Assembly: GCA_032433595.1 (NCBI GenBank)
Contig: JASWJB010000006.1
Span: 1-64,000 of the forward strand
Reading direction: 5' to 3'
DNA length: 64,000 bases
From: Conoideocrella luteorostrata
Lineage: Eukaryota; Ascomycota; Sordariomycetes; Hypocreales; Clavicipitaceae
Position numbers and translations under genes: made by a program. Positions 31,427 to 43,737 of this stretch are shown piece by piece. Numbering within the stretch: the stretch's first letter is position 1; every line of letters begins with the position of its first letter. Under the pieces are notes generated by a model that was not told where the DNA came from, ran no database searches, and worked only from the letters and a program-made list of their open reading frames with translations.

Positions 31427-33521
31427 TCAACATGTCCATACACCTATAATGCCATCTCGCCTACCTTCCACCGTATACCCATCTCTTACACGTACATGCT
31501 CAACCACAGCTGGGGTTTTACCCTCATCCGCCTCTGATATGCCGGCGCCGCAGTCCCATTGTCTGCCCTCAACCTTATCGTACACTTTAACCACGTCTTC
31601 TCCGGCGGCACTAACTATTCTTCTCGTGTCAAACATCATGCTTGTTATAGGATTGTCGTATGCATAAGCGTCAAAGATGGCACCTGTACGTAGGTCCCAT
31701 ATCTGATGGCAAGTGTTAGCAAAATGGATTCAAGGCGAGTACTGGGTTCGGGTTAGACACGGGGAAACTTACTCTGACGCTTCTATCTAGACTTCCAGTC
31801 ACAAGATGAACATCGTCGAATTGCAGACAAGTTACTGCGCCAGTGTGGCCGACTAAATTACGGTGAACTTGTCCACTTCGAAGATCCCACAACCGCACTA
31901 GACCGTCTGCAGTTCCGCAGGCCAATGCTGATTCGAACACTTGCAAAGCTCCCACAAAATCTGCTGAACTTGACGATGAGCGACCGGTTGGTCTCCACCC
32001 CCCATCGGCGGTACTCGAGCTCACTGAGGCCTGAGCAGCCGCCCACATGACGTCTAATGTTTGGACGCAACGACCCTTTTCAAGATCCCAATGGCGGATG
32101 GTCTTATCCGCGGAGCCGGAGACAAGAACGTCGCCCCTAAAATGCAGTGCTGTGACCTCATCCACGTGGGCCTCTAACGAATAGAGCCCACAGTCGTCCA
32201 TGCTGCCGGCCGGGGGGTCGACCGGCTGGTCATCGGGGTTCTCGAAGGCGATAGCATCCTCATCTTCCTCCTCGCCCTTGCCGTAACTATTTCCGTAAGG
32301 GTCGTAGCTCGAGCGACTTAAATCCCACAAACGTATGGTAGCATCTGCGGAGCCAGTCGCTAGTATGTTGTCTTCGACTTGCAGTGTTCTCACAGATGCC
32401 GTGTGCCCCTCCAGAATTCCAATGCACCGTCCTGCGTTCAAATCCCATACTTTGACTGTGTCATCTAGTGCAGCAGAAACCATGGTGCCGAATGGTGCAT
32501 CAAAATCCAGAGCTGTAACAGTGTCTTTGTGCGCGCGAATCTGTCGAATGTTGGAGCCAGCTTCAAAGTGCTCATGTAGAATAGGCATCGACTTGCGACG
32601 GTGAACCTTCTTCGGTCTTTTTGAAGGGGTGGAGTTTGCTGAACTAGGTAATTTCTCGTATACGGATTGTGACATGAATTCAGGGTCATGGTCGTCTGCA
32701 TCGCCAACAAGGTCCACCTCGTCCTTGGTAGGAATGTTCCGAGCGACAGCCTCAGCTTCATCTGCTAGAGCCTGAGCGACTTCTAAACGTCCTTCGGTAT
32801 CGATGACTAGAGTCGAGACAAGTCAGCACATAGCAAGGATATGCAAATTTTTCCAATATTCGCGCCGATGAAAAGAAATCGGAAACGTACTGTCGTGTTC
32901 CAGTAATGCCTCTTCCTGCTCTAAACCGGCTAATCGCTCCATTATGATCTTGCGCATGCCATGCAAATTGGCAATCTTGTTGTCAATCTCACGAATCTCG
33001 CTGCTAGCCATGCCTTTCCGTATACCTAGCAGCTCAAACTCATGCATCATGGCTGCCTTTTCCTTTTGCACCTGAGACAGACTCGACGCGGGCCCAGGGG
33101 ATCCTGCCGACTCCCTTTCCTCCAGCAATTTTCTCCCTCTTGATACACGGCGACGGTGCTTTTTACCGTCGTCTGTCATCTCAGGGAAGCTGGCCTGGAA
33201 GCCTTGAAACAGCGAGAATGAATTGTCATCCTCGGGAATGTTGGATAGCAGGTCGTCGGGAAGGAAACTGACTGCGCGATGCTGGATCTCAGCAGTGGAC
33301 AGCTTGGAGCGCACGATTTCGGAAGGTGTTCTTCTCGCCATAGCAAAAACGCTGCGCTGGACCGATGGACGGGTCAACTGTCTATGCACCTGAGCCATTG
33401 CTGTCTGGTAGTGATGGGCAGTGGCCTCGGGATTCGGTGCCATGAGATGGGAGGCCGTCGTGGTGACCTTGCGCCCGAATGCCTCCAGGCCGCGAGTCTG
33501 CACAACGACATCAGCCACCAT
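31427..33521 (-). CDS. mdv1: Mitochondrial division protein 1 (WD40 adaptor)
   Basis: Three exons, 32891-33521, 31773-32806 and 31427-31702, total 646 residues; introns 84 and 70 nt (donors GTACGT and GTAAGT, acceptors CTAG and CAG), all joins in frame. Layout matches Mdv1/Caf4: an N-terminal segment that binds Fis1, a central coiled coil ([20 protein letters not shown]), then a WD40 propeller ([82 protein letters not shown]). It links Fis1 on the mitochondrial outer membrane to the dynamin Dnm1 for fission. The dynamin at 7.4-10 kb is not Dnm1, so the two need not be partners. It is divergent from ARO7 across about 0.9 kb. Confidence 0.93.
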
Positions 33522-34445
33522 GTTAGCAAGCGATGGTCTTGTAGGACCTTAGTTTGATCACTGCGGCAAAATGGACGACGGAGCGATGTTTAGCTGTGCA
33601 CTCGTGTGCAAAGCTGCAGAGCGCCGCTGTCACACGACCAACGGGTTTTGCTGCAGGTCATGATTGGGAACACGGGACCCGTTCAGAGTTCCTTGGTCAT
33701 TGGGACAGCGGCGCGGCTACTGAAACGTACCGAGATTATGGACGGCTCTTCCTCAGCGTCTTCGAGGAAGTCATAATGGCTATTATCCTGATCAGCCATG
33801 GCGCGATGGCCGACTGCTAAGTCAATATGCGAGAATTCGGCTGCGCAATGGCTTCATGAGGCAGCCATGGGTCCTTGTTTGTGGTGCGCAAGCAAAGTCG
33901 GAGATTCAGATGTCAAGTTGCGACAGACGCGCAGCGCGCAAACTTCTGGAGCTTCCAAGGCACACCAGCCAGTGCGACTCTAACTGCCAGGAGCCAGCCA
34001 GGGCGATCCAGTCCAGTGGTAGCGCGGGCAAGCAACAGATGCTACGGGCACAGCTTGCGTGCGTGGGGTCAAGGGGCAAGCTATGGCTACAATTGGCCAG
34101 GACCGAATACTTGGCCCCACCGGCAGCTTGCAGCGCAACGACCGGCAGAGGCTGGTGCATTGCCAGGGGGCAATGAAAGTTCATGCGTCCTCAACAACTG
34201 CCCATCTGTTAGTTAGTCCGACGCCTAAGCGACGAAGCACCGTGCCCTGCGGGCAGAGGGCGGCTTGGCTTCATCGCCGGGTTTCGGAGCACTGAGACGG
34301 CAAACCCACCACAGGAGACGAAGCTACAAACTTCTTATCCCGTGGCTGACTTGCTGGAAATATACTGAAAGACGTTTGCACAGTTTACACCCGAAAATAC
34401 TGACTTTCCTGAACTCCTGGCAACCCCATTTCGCATTTGCCCAGC
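33522..34445. promoter_or_regulatory. Shared upstream region of mdv1 and ARO7
   Basis: About 0.92 kb between two divergent starts, so it must hold both promoters. No open frame is credible and I recognise no specific operator. Confidence 0.55.
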
Positions 34446-35379
34446 ATGGATTCCGTGGTTGATATGAACGATGCCTCTAGGGCTTTGGACCTGTCCCGAA
34501 TTCGCTTCCAGCTGATGTGAGTTACTGTTCGATATCATTCATGACAAATCGACTTGCTCTGCTACTGGCCATACAACTAATTGATGTAGCCGTCTCGAAG
34601 ACACAATTACATTCCACCTCATTGAACGAGTTCAATTCGCCCTCAACAACGTACATCTTCCCTACACCCTACTACGAGTTGCCGAAGCTAAATAATTAAT
34701 CCAATTCTAGAGAATCTACACGCCCGGCGCCATCAAAATCCCAAACAGCAGCCTCTCCTTCTTCGACTGGTACTTTTCCGAGCAAGAGAAGCTTCAATCC
34801 CTAATCCGCCGCTACGAATCGCCTGATGAATACCCGTTCTTCCCCGACGCTGTCCAACACCCCATCTTAAAACCATTGAACTATCCCAAGATCCTGCACA
34901 CCAACAACGTCAACGTCAACGACAAGATCAAGAAATTCTACATTGAGAAATTCCTGCCTGCCGTTTGTCCCGACTTTGGCCGCGAGGACCGAGGCGAATC
35001 GCAAGAGAACTACGGCTCAGCTGCGACTTCAGATTTTGCGTGCCTGCAGGCTCTGTCACGTAGGATCCATTACGGAAAGTTTGTTGCCGAGTCCAAGTAC
35101 CAAGCAGACCCCGAAAAATACAAGCGCCTGATTCTTGCGAATGATCGCCTGGGAATTGAGGACAGCATTACGAACAAGGCTGTTGAAAAGTCAGTGCTGG
35201 AGAGACTGCGATTGAAGGCCGTGACGTATGGTAAAGATCCTTCTATTCCGGATGGGTCGGAGAATCATGTGAAGATTAATGTGGATGCTGTGGTGGCCAT
35301 GTACAAAGATTTTGTCATTCCCTTGACCAAGGAGGTTGAAGTGGAGTATTTAATGCAAAGGTTGGAGGAAAGAGACTAG
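34446..35379 (+). CDS. ARO7: Chorismate mutase
   Basis: Three exons, 34446-34516, 34590-34650 and 34711-35379, total 266 residues; introns 73 and 60 nt (GTGAGT...GTAG and GTACAT...CTAG). The spliced N-terminus reads [20 protein letters not shown], then [20 protein letters not shown], then [19 protein letters not shown] and [19 protein letters not shown], diagnostic of the eukaryotic AroQ-type allosteric enzyme. It converts chorismate to prephenate for Phe and Tyr synthesis, in the cytosol, usually inhibited by Tyr and activated by Trp. The Arg of RIRFQL corresponds to the N-terminal active-site Arg of the yeast enzyme. The C-terminal helix ([16 protein letters not shown]: [17 protein letters not shown]) is complete. 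It ends 107 bp from the convergent BCP1 gene. Confidence 0.95.
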
Positions 35380-35486
35380 TAGACTGATGGGAGGTAATTT
35401 GGAAAAAGTAGACAAAGATGGTTATTAAAATTCGCTACATTTGCTCCCTTATTACATATTATTTAAATTGCGTTTATCAGTCTTCT

Positions 35487-36407
35487 TCATTGTGGCCTCA
35501 AGTAATCGGTGATGGCCTTAACGGCATCCGCGAATTTACTAGCCTCAATCAAAATCATATGTCCAGTCGGCTTGATACCGGCCTCCTGGAAAGCTCGCTT
35601 ACTATCTGCCACTGAATCGTCTTCCTTGGTATAAGCAAAGCTACCATATGCCAGAGCGTGCTTGTGCAGCACTTCATCCTCGGGATGAAAGAAGAACGTT
35701 GATGCCTCCTCTTTAGCCTTCTTCTTCTTGCGGCCCTCCACGTCCAGCGAAGAGGCGACTTCCTGATAGGTCTTGGATAGAATCAAGTAGTGCGAGAACT
35801 CGTAAGGCTCCTTATCTTCCACAGCGGCCTCAATCTCATCAATCAGCATTGAATACAATGGGGGTCCAATTTCAGCTGGAACGTTGATAAGTCGTTCGGA
35901 GAAGACCAGACCGATATGTTTGCCGGAGTTGATAAGCTCAGGAATTACAGCCAAGGAATCGTTGGTTTGCGCCTTGTTCTCGATGTACTTCAAGACATCG
36001 TTCATGGGCTCCGTCTCGCGATGGACATGTGTGTTGAGAGCGGTCAGCATAGCATATGCGTCCGTTTCTTTGCCGTCAACCTTGACCGTCGAGCCAATTG
36101 TTGGTTGGGAGAGAACGAGGTCTGATAGAGCAGACATGTTGAAAAGATTGGCGTCGACATCGAAAAGTTGCCGCAGGAGAGACTTGACGCCGTGGAAATC
36201 GACTTCAGGGTCGAAATTGAACCATTCAAACTCGACATTAACCATGTCGAAGTCCTATATCTCATCGTCAGTAGTCATCCCCAGCTTTTCTTTTCCTTGA
36301 TTGCGCGCAAAGGTTACCTCGTCATCGTTGCTGTCGTCCATTCTGTCTGCTCCAGAATCGGCCGGAAGGACGTCTTTGCCTTCTTCTCTTGATCTCTTTT
36401 TGCCCAT
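35487..36407 (-). CDS. BCP1: Bcp1/BCCIP-family protein
   Basis: Two exons, 36318-36407 and 35487-36254, with a 63-nt intron (GTAACC...ATATAG), 285 residues. The first exon codes [12 protein letters not shown] and an acidic stretch ending DDSNDDE; splicing joins [20 protein letters not shown], the family signature. Later conserved parts are [26 protein letters not shown] ([18 protein letters not shown]) and [12 protein letters not shown]. In yeast Bcp1 is an essential nuclear protein acting in export of the lipid kinase Mss4 and as chaperone of ribosomal protein Rpl23; the same role is expected. It is divergent from VPS17 across 685 bp, in which TACTCCGTA lies at 36660-36668. Confidence 0.94.
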
Positions 36408-37091
36408 TGTGGGAAGTATGTAATGCTGATTCAATTGACTGAGAAGCTCTATCGTATAGGGGGAGAATTGGGCTTTGGAGCCGGTTGTTTTGAGGGTGAG
36501 CCGAAGAAGGGAAATCTCAATGTCGCTGAAGATTGCTAATGGCTGCCACTTTCAACTGTGACGATCGAAAGCCAGAAATTTTGTCTGCGGCAGCCCCGCA
36601 CTAACCTGTTCAGGCGTTCGAGTAAGCAATATCGCCGCTGATGGAAGCCCACGCCGCTGTACTCCGTAGCCACGCTACATCTCGATTGACACCTTGTGAA
36701 GTCCGTACAGTCACCGCCCAAGTGGACCAATGTTTTACTCCCAGCCTGGCCAATAATGAAGCTCCAGCAAACTGACTAGCCCGCAGCGCCCACCCGAGGA
36801 GCGTCAATGATTGCGGAGGCTGACGACTTGTTTACAGACCATCAACGCCCGTTTACCTTCAGCCTGGCTCGTACTTGCGTCACCACCGAGCTCTTTATTG
36901 CTGGCCTTTCCCAAACCGAGTCAAGCGACGGCACCAGCACTACGGCGTCGGTTTTTCGGGGGGCGTCAACGTCATGTTTCTTGTGTAAATCAATTCTTCT
37001 TCGTACCTCACCCCGCATCGTAAGCTCTCGCAAGTGAGACAGACGAGAACACCATTGACACGACTCCATGGTCTGTACCTGATCCGGCACA
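36408..37091. promoter_or_regulatory. Shared upstream region of BCP1 and VPS17
   Basis: Divergent promoter interval of 684 bp. Contains TACTCCGTA at 36660-36668. No gene seen. Confidence 0.55.
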
Positions 37092-38986
37092 ATGGACTAC
37101 AGCGCCTCTATTAATGAAGCCGACGATCCAGCGGCATCCCCTTGGGATAACAGCCCGAGCACGTCGCCACGTCAAACCCGAAACGACTTCGCAGGCATCA
37201 CTGGTGAGCCACCGAGCTCCCCGTTTCCGTATAGCCCACAAACTGCAGGCCTCGAACACCATGGTAGCCAAGACGGCTTTCAGAGACCGGGCACTGCGAC
37301 GACGGAATCAGGCACGGAAGGTGGCGATAATGAACAATCTCCGACGCAGGGATCCTCCGTAGCTGATTCCGCGACTGAACCACACCCTCAAACTGCTGCT
37401 GGAAGCAACAGGCAGGCGGAACAGGTTCAGCAGCAGCACTACCCCCCTCCACAATCGAGGTCACAATTTAAGCTCCAAGCAAAGATTACGGGTTTGGAGA
37501 GGACCGGGAAGAAGGATCCCGTGCTACGCTTCGATGTTCATGTGCGTATACGTGCCTGTCGCTCTCAGTTTCCAACTACATGCCACTCACTGATGTGTCA
37601 TAGACAAACTTGCCCTCATTCCGAACCACGCAATACCGGGATGTCAGACGTCTGCATTCTGAGTTCGTCAAACTTGGAGAGCACCTCATCTCTGCAAACC
37701 CCGAAGCTCTTGTACCAGCTGTGCCCCCTCCCGTAACGGCCGCTGGGGCCGGTACCGATGAAGACGAGAATCGCGTCAAGGCCATGATGCAGCGATGGTT
37801 TAATTATGTGTGCAGTAATGAGACGCTCATGCGAGACGATGAAATGGTTCTGTTTGTGGAGAGCGACTTTGGGTACAGCCCTCTGGTGAAGATGAAGCAG
37901 CCGGCCACTGGTGTGCGCAGAAAGATCCTGAAGCAATTTGCTCCGCCACCGGATGATACTCCTGAGCTCGCAGATGCCCGTCCGACGGTTAAGTTGTTCT
38001 ACCTTGGTACGATGGATGCTGGGCACAAAGTGGATAGAATGGTTAAGGCGAGAAGAGGTATACAATGCCCATCACCCTGCGGTTGAACTTCCTCGCCAAT
38101 AATAGTCCTTTGCTAACTTTCAGAAGGCCTCGGTCTCTGTGAATCGGATTATGGCGTCAAACTCAGCAGCATGCACGTGCAAGAACCGCACCCCGGCCTA
38201 GCAAATGCATATAAGAAACTTGGCAGAGTCATTCAAACCATGGGCGACTATCACGCTGCCCAAGCAACAGCCCAAGCGGCTACCATTGGCGACCCCTTCC
38301 AATACCACTCCCAGGACTCTTTCATCGTTAAGGAATCCCTCACCAACCGCCAAATCTTAATCCGGGAGTTCCTCCAGTCTCAGGAAGCCACACGAAGTAA
38401 GCTCAACGCGGCGGACCGCCTAAAAGCTAGCACTAGCGTTCGCCGCGAAAAGGTCGATGAGGCCATCACTGCTCTTGATGATGCGCGACAAGCAGAAGCT
38501 AATTTGCATAACAAAACACATCGGGTCACCCATAATCTCGTTCATGAGCGTCGTAAATGGTTCTTTAGGACAGCCAGTGATCTTCGCGCCAGTATTCGCG
38601 AATACGTGCTTCGCGAAATTGAAGCCGAACGTCGTACTCTCGGCCTCCTGGAGACTGTTCGTCCGGATATACGATCTATCGATGCATCAGGTGGTCTGAG
38701 CCGTCTTGGGCGTGAGGCGCATCCTACTGTACGCAGGTCAAGCCTTGCCTCGAGCCAGGGTCCTAAGGGTGATGCGTGGAGTGGAGTACCTCGTCGATCG
38801 GATGCCACGCGAAGCACATCCAGCAGCTTTATGGGCAAAGTTCCGGAAGAGGTGGATGGAGCCAAGGAGGATCCACGGGATAGTAATTTGGGAAGGCCTG
38901 CTCTGGGTGGTGTGAATGAAGAGGATGACGATGATCGGATTGATGCAAGAAATGCGGCGAGCAGGTTGGCCACGAGTACGTTTTAA
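37092..38986 (+). CDS. VPS17: Vps17, retromer SNX-BAR subunit
   Basis: Three exons, 37092-37541, 37604-38057 and 38124-38986, 588 residues; introns 62 and 66 nt (GTGCGT...ATAG and GTATAC...TCAG) and all joins in frame. A disordered N-terminus (SPSTSPRQT and Gln-rich stretch) leads to a PX domain at about 125-265 (FKLQAKITGLERTGKKDP, FRTTQYRDVRRLHSEFVKLG, MMQRWFNYVCSN), then VESDFGYSPLVKMKQPATGV and a long helical BAR region (HPGLANAYKKLGRVIQTMGD, heptads through 38650), then a disordered tail. With Vps5 it forms the membrane-bending sorting-nexin dimer that carries receptors from endosome to Golgi. Confidence 0.94.
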
Positions 38987-39372
38987 GCTGTGCTGATGGA
39001 CTTTTACATATCCCTCTTTGTTTTTATATTATCCGTTCGCGGTGCATGTATCTTATATAACAAAAACGGAGCGAGTTGAGAATGGGGCGAGTTGTTGACC
39101 CAGATATACCTGTTAATCTTTAAATCACACTTGTGACATTCTCGCTGGCTTATTCATTACATATGTCTACGCCTAACATGTAAACCCATCTATTCTCAAT
39201 TCTCCTCATTCGTGAACAACAAGGCGGAAATGGCCACCCTGGCTAGTCTGTGATACCGCACATCTCATCAGCAATCGAAGATAGTCTATCTCAAGGCTGT
39301 CTCCTCCACCCGTCTCCGCGTAACTTCTTCAACATGTGGTGGTCCCACTTGGTTGGGGTTGTCTTTGTTGTT

Positions 39373-40692
39373 CTACATCAAAATATCCCCGGCGCCGGGT
39401 ATATTAAATCCTGGAGATGCCAAATACCCGTGCTCAAGTCCGCTTCTCTTGATTGCCGCTTTCTGGGTCTCTATGATGCTGGCCTTCTTGCTGACGTCTC
39501 TTGCGCCATTAACGCTTTGCATGATGCTGTTGAGTAAGTTGGTCAGAGTTATATTGTTGGTTTCTTGAACGATTTCCTTGTCGAATGCCTCCTTGTCTGA
39601 TGGGATGACCAGATCGAGCCGGTTGACGAGGGCTTGGATTTGTCGGAGGATGGGCAAGGAAGGCGTCGTGTGGTCGGTGTCCATGGTTTCCGTGTCAGGG
39701 GCTGCCTCATTGTTGATGTAGGAAGGGGGCAGACGTTCGAGATAGGTGGTGGCGACACGTATGCGCGAGTGAAGCATCTTGATGGCGTTTGCTTTGGCGG
39801 TCAGCGAAGCAACCATTTCGTCTTCTTCTCTTGTCAAATCAATCCCCGCCTCATCGAAGTCTGGCTCCTTGAGTTCGTCTTCGTCTGCCTCCACGAGCCG
39901 TCGCTTGCCCTTGCCGGTGGGCTCTATTGATCGGGCGGGTCGGTCGTCCTTGGTGGTGACTGAAGCGGACGCAGCGGCTCCGGTGCCTGCAGCAACGTAA
40001 TTCATGGCGATCATCTCGGTTTCGTCCATTACCACAGAATAAGACACTTCACGGAACTTTAGCTTGAGAGGTGCCTCTCCGTCGTCCATCCTCTTATCTT
40101 CGCCGTCATGCTCGTTTTTTTTTTGACCGTCCACTTCGTAATTGCTCTCGTAAATGGTGAAGGGGATTTTTTCGCCCACCTTGCGCTCGAGAAGTTCTTC
40201 AGGATGGAAGGCCAGCAAGACGGCGGATTCGTTCCAGTTCTCGAGGATCTGGGTATGGATGGGTAGGATAGTGGATGTCGGACCGGCAAGTGGCAGGAGC
40301 GTGTACCAGCCGACTAATTCTAGCTGTCGGTCTTTGTGCACGGTGACCACTGTTCAGGACGTTAGTTTCGTCGTTTGCCGCCAATGCTTGAAGAGCCTGA
40401 CGGCGAGCTTACTATGGTTTAGCCTGACGTCAAACCTCGTCTCGTCTAGCAGATAACCACCTTCCACCCTGGGATCCTCTTTTATATGGCACTCGAAAGT
40501 ATGCTCTATTGTGATTTCACGCCCGTTCTGTTGACCCAGAAGCCCACCGATGACGGGCCATTGTTGTTCTCGGAGTGTATGCCTCGTGATGTGATCGGTG
40601 ATGGAGATTGGGACGAGCGCGTGCAGGTCAGCTCGCAGCTGGGCGCTCTTCTGGCTCGAGACAAGAGTGTTGTGACTCTTGGCGTCGTCCAT
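39373..40692 (-). CDS. CSN6: COP9 signalosome subunit 6
   Basis: Two exons, 40413-40692 and 39373-40349, 63-nt intron (GTAAGC...ACAG), 418 residues. The MPN domain is clear: LVPISITDHITRHTLREQQ, VIGGLLGQQNGREITIEHTF, KDRQLELVGWYTLLPLAG, ILPIHTQILENWNESAVLL. The zinc-binding JAMM motif (HxHx7SxxD) is absent, as expected for this non-catalytic partner of Csn5. The tail has an acidic insert and helices for the signalosome helical bundle. The complex removes Nedd8 from cullins. An upstream frame (ATG at 40930, 100 codons) overlaps the start in another frame and would act as an upstream ORF if that far upstream is transcribed. It is convergent with VPS17, 386 bp apart. Confidence 0.93.
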
Positions 40693-41633
40693 GGTGACGG
40701 CTTCGTGGACGGGCTGTATTGGTGCGATAGGTAATTTTTCTTTTTAGAAAGATTTGTAGTGAACACCGGCACCTCGTGGTACTGGTGTATGAAGGAAAGA
40801 TGGAGAATTTACGATGCCAGCAAAAAGTGAGGTGCGGTTTGGAGGTTAGAGTGGGAGCTTGAAGTCCGCCCCGCGGAGGGTCTGGTGCCTGTGGAGTCGG
40901 AGGAGGCGTTGGTGGGGTGCGGGCGTTCATGCTGCCTGTGCTTACTTGCTCACAATGATGGGAACTGTCTGATAACTAACTACCTAGCACAACCATGGTG
41001 GCGAGCATCCGTTTGACATGAACAAAGAGAATTGGATCCTCGAGCGTTAGAGCTAGTGCATCGCTGATCCGCACTAACAAGAAGAATATGGTTGTTTTCC
41101 GCAGTCTGTTGTGAACCCAGATGTAAGTGCGGCACTCTCACTCCGCTTGCAGCTTCGCCGCGAACCCAACGGCACACTGCTTGGTTACTCTATTGTGGTG
41201 CGAAGCCTATTTCGTTCGAGCCAAAATTCGCATTCTTATGTAAGCTTAGACGAGAGAGATTACATCAAGCAAACCGACGACACAATTGGTGTGATGGATT
41301 GGTTAGCCGACGGGATAGTATACTTATTGACGTCTGCATGGCCTACATGAACTATGTTGAGCCCACAACCACTGCTCATGGTCCTGCGACGTGCAAGAGA
41401 GGATGACTTGATAAGACAAACGAATCTCGATGACATTATAATAATAAAATAACAAAAAAGTGTGGGTATGAACACAGTTCGTTGGCCCAAGTCACCAAAC
41501 GATGTGTTCCACCACCCTCCAAGTGCCTCTTGCCGGTATAGCGAGTTCTCCGCCCAGCATACATCTAATTACCGTTCGCAATATTAATAGGACGAGTGTC
41601 TTCATTCCAGATATGCAAACAATCAGATAGCCT
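40693..41633. other. Intergenic region between CSN6 and SET gene
   Basis: Upstream of CSN6 and downstream of the SET-domain gene. Short frames only; nothing recognised. Confidence 0.5.
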
Positions 41634-42685
41634 TTACTGTATACCACGACTTTTCCTTAATTGCAGATTGACGGAATCGTCAGCAGCATCTCGCCGCCCG
41701 AAAATCCCCAGGGCAACAGCCAGCTTCTCAGTCCAAGTTTTCTGTGCCATTGCCAGCTTTCCAATCTTGGCATTGCCAGGAGTCTTAAACCAAGTGACCA
41801 TGTGAGACATCGCAGCTTCTGCCAGTTCCCCGACCAATGTGTCTGTCAGTCCGTCATACTCTCCCAGAACAATGATTAAGAGTTCGTAAACCACGCGCGA
41901 AGCGATCGGGATCTCGCATTTTTCTGCGGCCCTTTTTAGCTTTGTGTCTGTAAGAACGGGCGCTCGAGAGCCAAAAACACGCGCAGCATTGTCAACGCCG
42001 AAGAGCAGGAACTGCAGCCCGCGAATAAGCTGTCGCCGCATTTCACTTGCTTGTTGGAACGGCGTGCCAAGCTCACATGCCGCGCAATCGCACACAAAAC
42101 CGAGCAGTCCATGACGGTATTGCCTAGTCATGCCTTCCAAGGACAGGTAGCAATTTGTGGTTTCTTCGTCAGCGGCAATGTCCTTGGTTGCGACTCTTGT
42201 GAGCACGGTTCCGTCTGGCATGGGGACTTTGGAATTGGCCACACATGAGTGATTGAACCGTGACTGAAGGAGGAAGACACCCCGGCACGGAGATCCGCTA
42301 GGACCGGTGACGACAAGACAATTATTCAGGGATGTCTCCACAATCGTCGGAACGTAGCCTTTTTTATGGCTCTTGCGTACAGCTTCGAAGAGCTGTTTCT
42401 GGCGACGATGAAGCTTCGCAATAGCCCGTGTGATATCTGGTTCAACCAGGCTAGTTACCGGCATATCTAACGGTACATCTATGAGAAAGAGTACGCTTTC
42501 TTTCAGAATGATATCTCCTTTTTTGATAGGTCTTGTCGCGAAAGCTCCCCACCCCTTTCCTGGTGAGGGCCTCAGCTCAAATGGTGCGTTGTTGGGCAGC
42601 CGAAATTGGAGATAAGCTAAAAGAGAAAGTTAGCGAGCCACAACTAAATCACATCATGGTTTGCCTTACGATGAGAAGAGTCCAT
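41634..42685 (-). CDS. SET-domain protein (SMYD-like)
   Basis: A 16-nt first exon (42670-42685, MDSSH), a 53-nt intron (GTAAGG...TTTTAG) and a long second exon (41634-42616), total 332 residues. After the join, YLQFRLPNNAPFELRPSPGK begins the SET domain: GKGWGAFATRPIKKGDIILK, FNHSCVANSKV (the NHSC motif), LTRVATKDIAADEETTNCYL and the post-SET cysteines GFVCDCAAC. Such proteins transfer methyl groups from S-adenosylmethionine to lysines of histones or other proteins. No MYND finger is visible between the SET halves. The tiny first exon is inferred from splice fit and the good frame; without it the domain would lack its start. Confidence 0.87.
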
Positions 42686-43737
42686 GCTGGGCGCGGAAGG
42701 AAGAGACGGTCCCTTGGTGATGCGTAATAAACCCAAGATGAGAGCTTCGGTCTTCTGCCGGACCTGACCAAAACGAGAAAAGGTGAAGGCACGAAAATAT
42801 TTTGTTTGGTAGGCATGTGAGGAACCGCTCCCTGACAGTGCTTGGTTCGATGGCCGACAGCTGCTTGATAGTGCCAGCAGGCGGCTGCTGGGTAATCCTC
42901 AGCAAAGAGTGCATCATTCCGAGTTCAATGTGAGCTCAATGTGAGCCGAACACCACACGCAGTCAACCAAGCATTTACCCGACAGACAATTTGGTAGCTC
43001 GGAGATATTGCCACATGCTAACCGACCTGCTTCAATTTGTTTGCTGTGCATATTTCCCAGAAATATGTCTCTCAAGGAGTGAACTTTACTGTCATCCGGA
43101 CCTATCGCAGACTCTTTGTACGACGATGAGTTGATGGCAGCCTTACCAGGGATCCCTGGACTGGGAAACGTATTGTGAACTCTTAGAAATACCGTATCCT
43201 GCTCAAGCGAGTTGCGTGTGTTGGGCGTTGTCTGGGTATTCCGTTTGTCTTATGACCTGCTGCGTCTCGTTTCACGATGAGTTATGCTGACGGCACGTTT
43301 CCAGCCGTACCCAGGGCTTCTAATGAGGTGCAGCCCCCTCTCCGGTTCGCAGACTAGCCAAAGTGTCAAAGTCAACTTCACTCAAGACGCCTGTTGAATT
43401 TCTGTAAGCTGGTACCAGGCGCTGGCTGCCTGCCCAAGGCAACTCTGTGCCTCATCTTGCATCTCGGCCGTCAAATATGCAGACAGCGCGGCAATTCCCT
43501 TCCACTAGCTCACATCAGATTCTTTATGGCATATTTCCCATCTCTATGTCAAGTAAATTCTCATACCTTTCAACATATTACCATTTTCCCAAGGAAACAC
43601 TGCATACATACAAAGCGGCCTTTTCTGTCCACGGCGTCTGATATGCCGGGCGGCTTTATGACGAGCAATTTCGCTTTCCTGAAGCCCACCCAGACAAGCT
43701 GAATTCTACCGTACTTTGTCGTTCATAATGCAAACTA
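42686..43737. other. Intergenic region, about 1 kb
   Basis: Promoter of the SET gene and 3' flank of the APH-like gene. Open frames of 64-102 codons near 43400-43700 look random. Nothing recognised. Confidence 0.5.
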
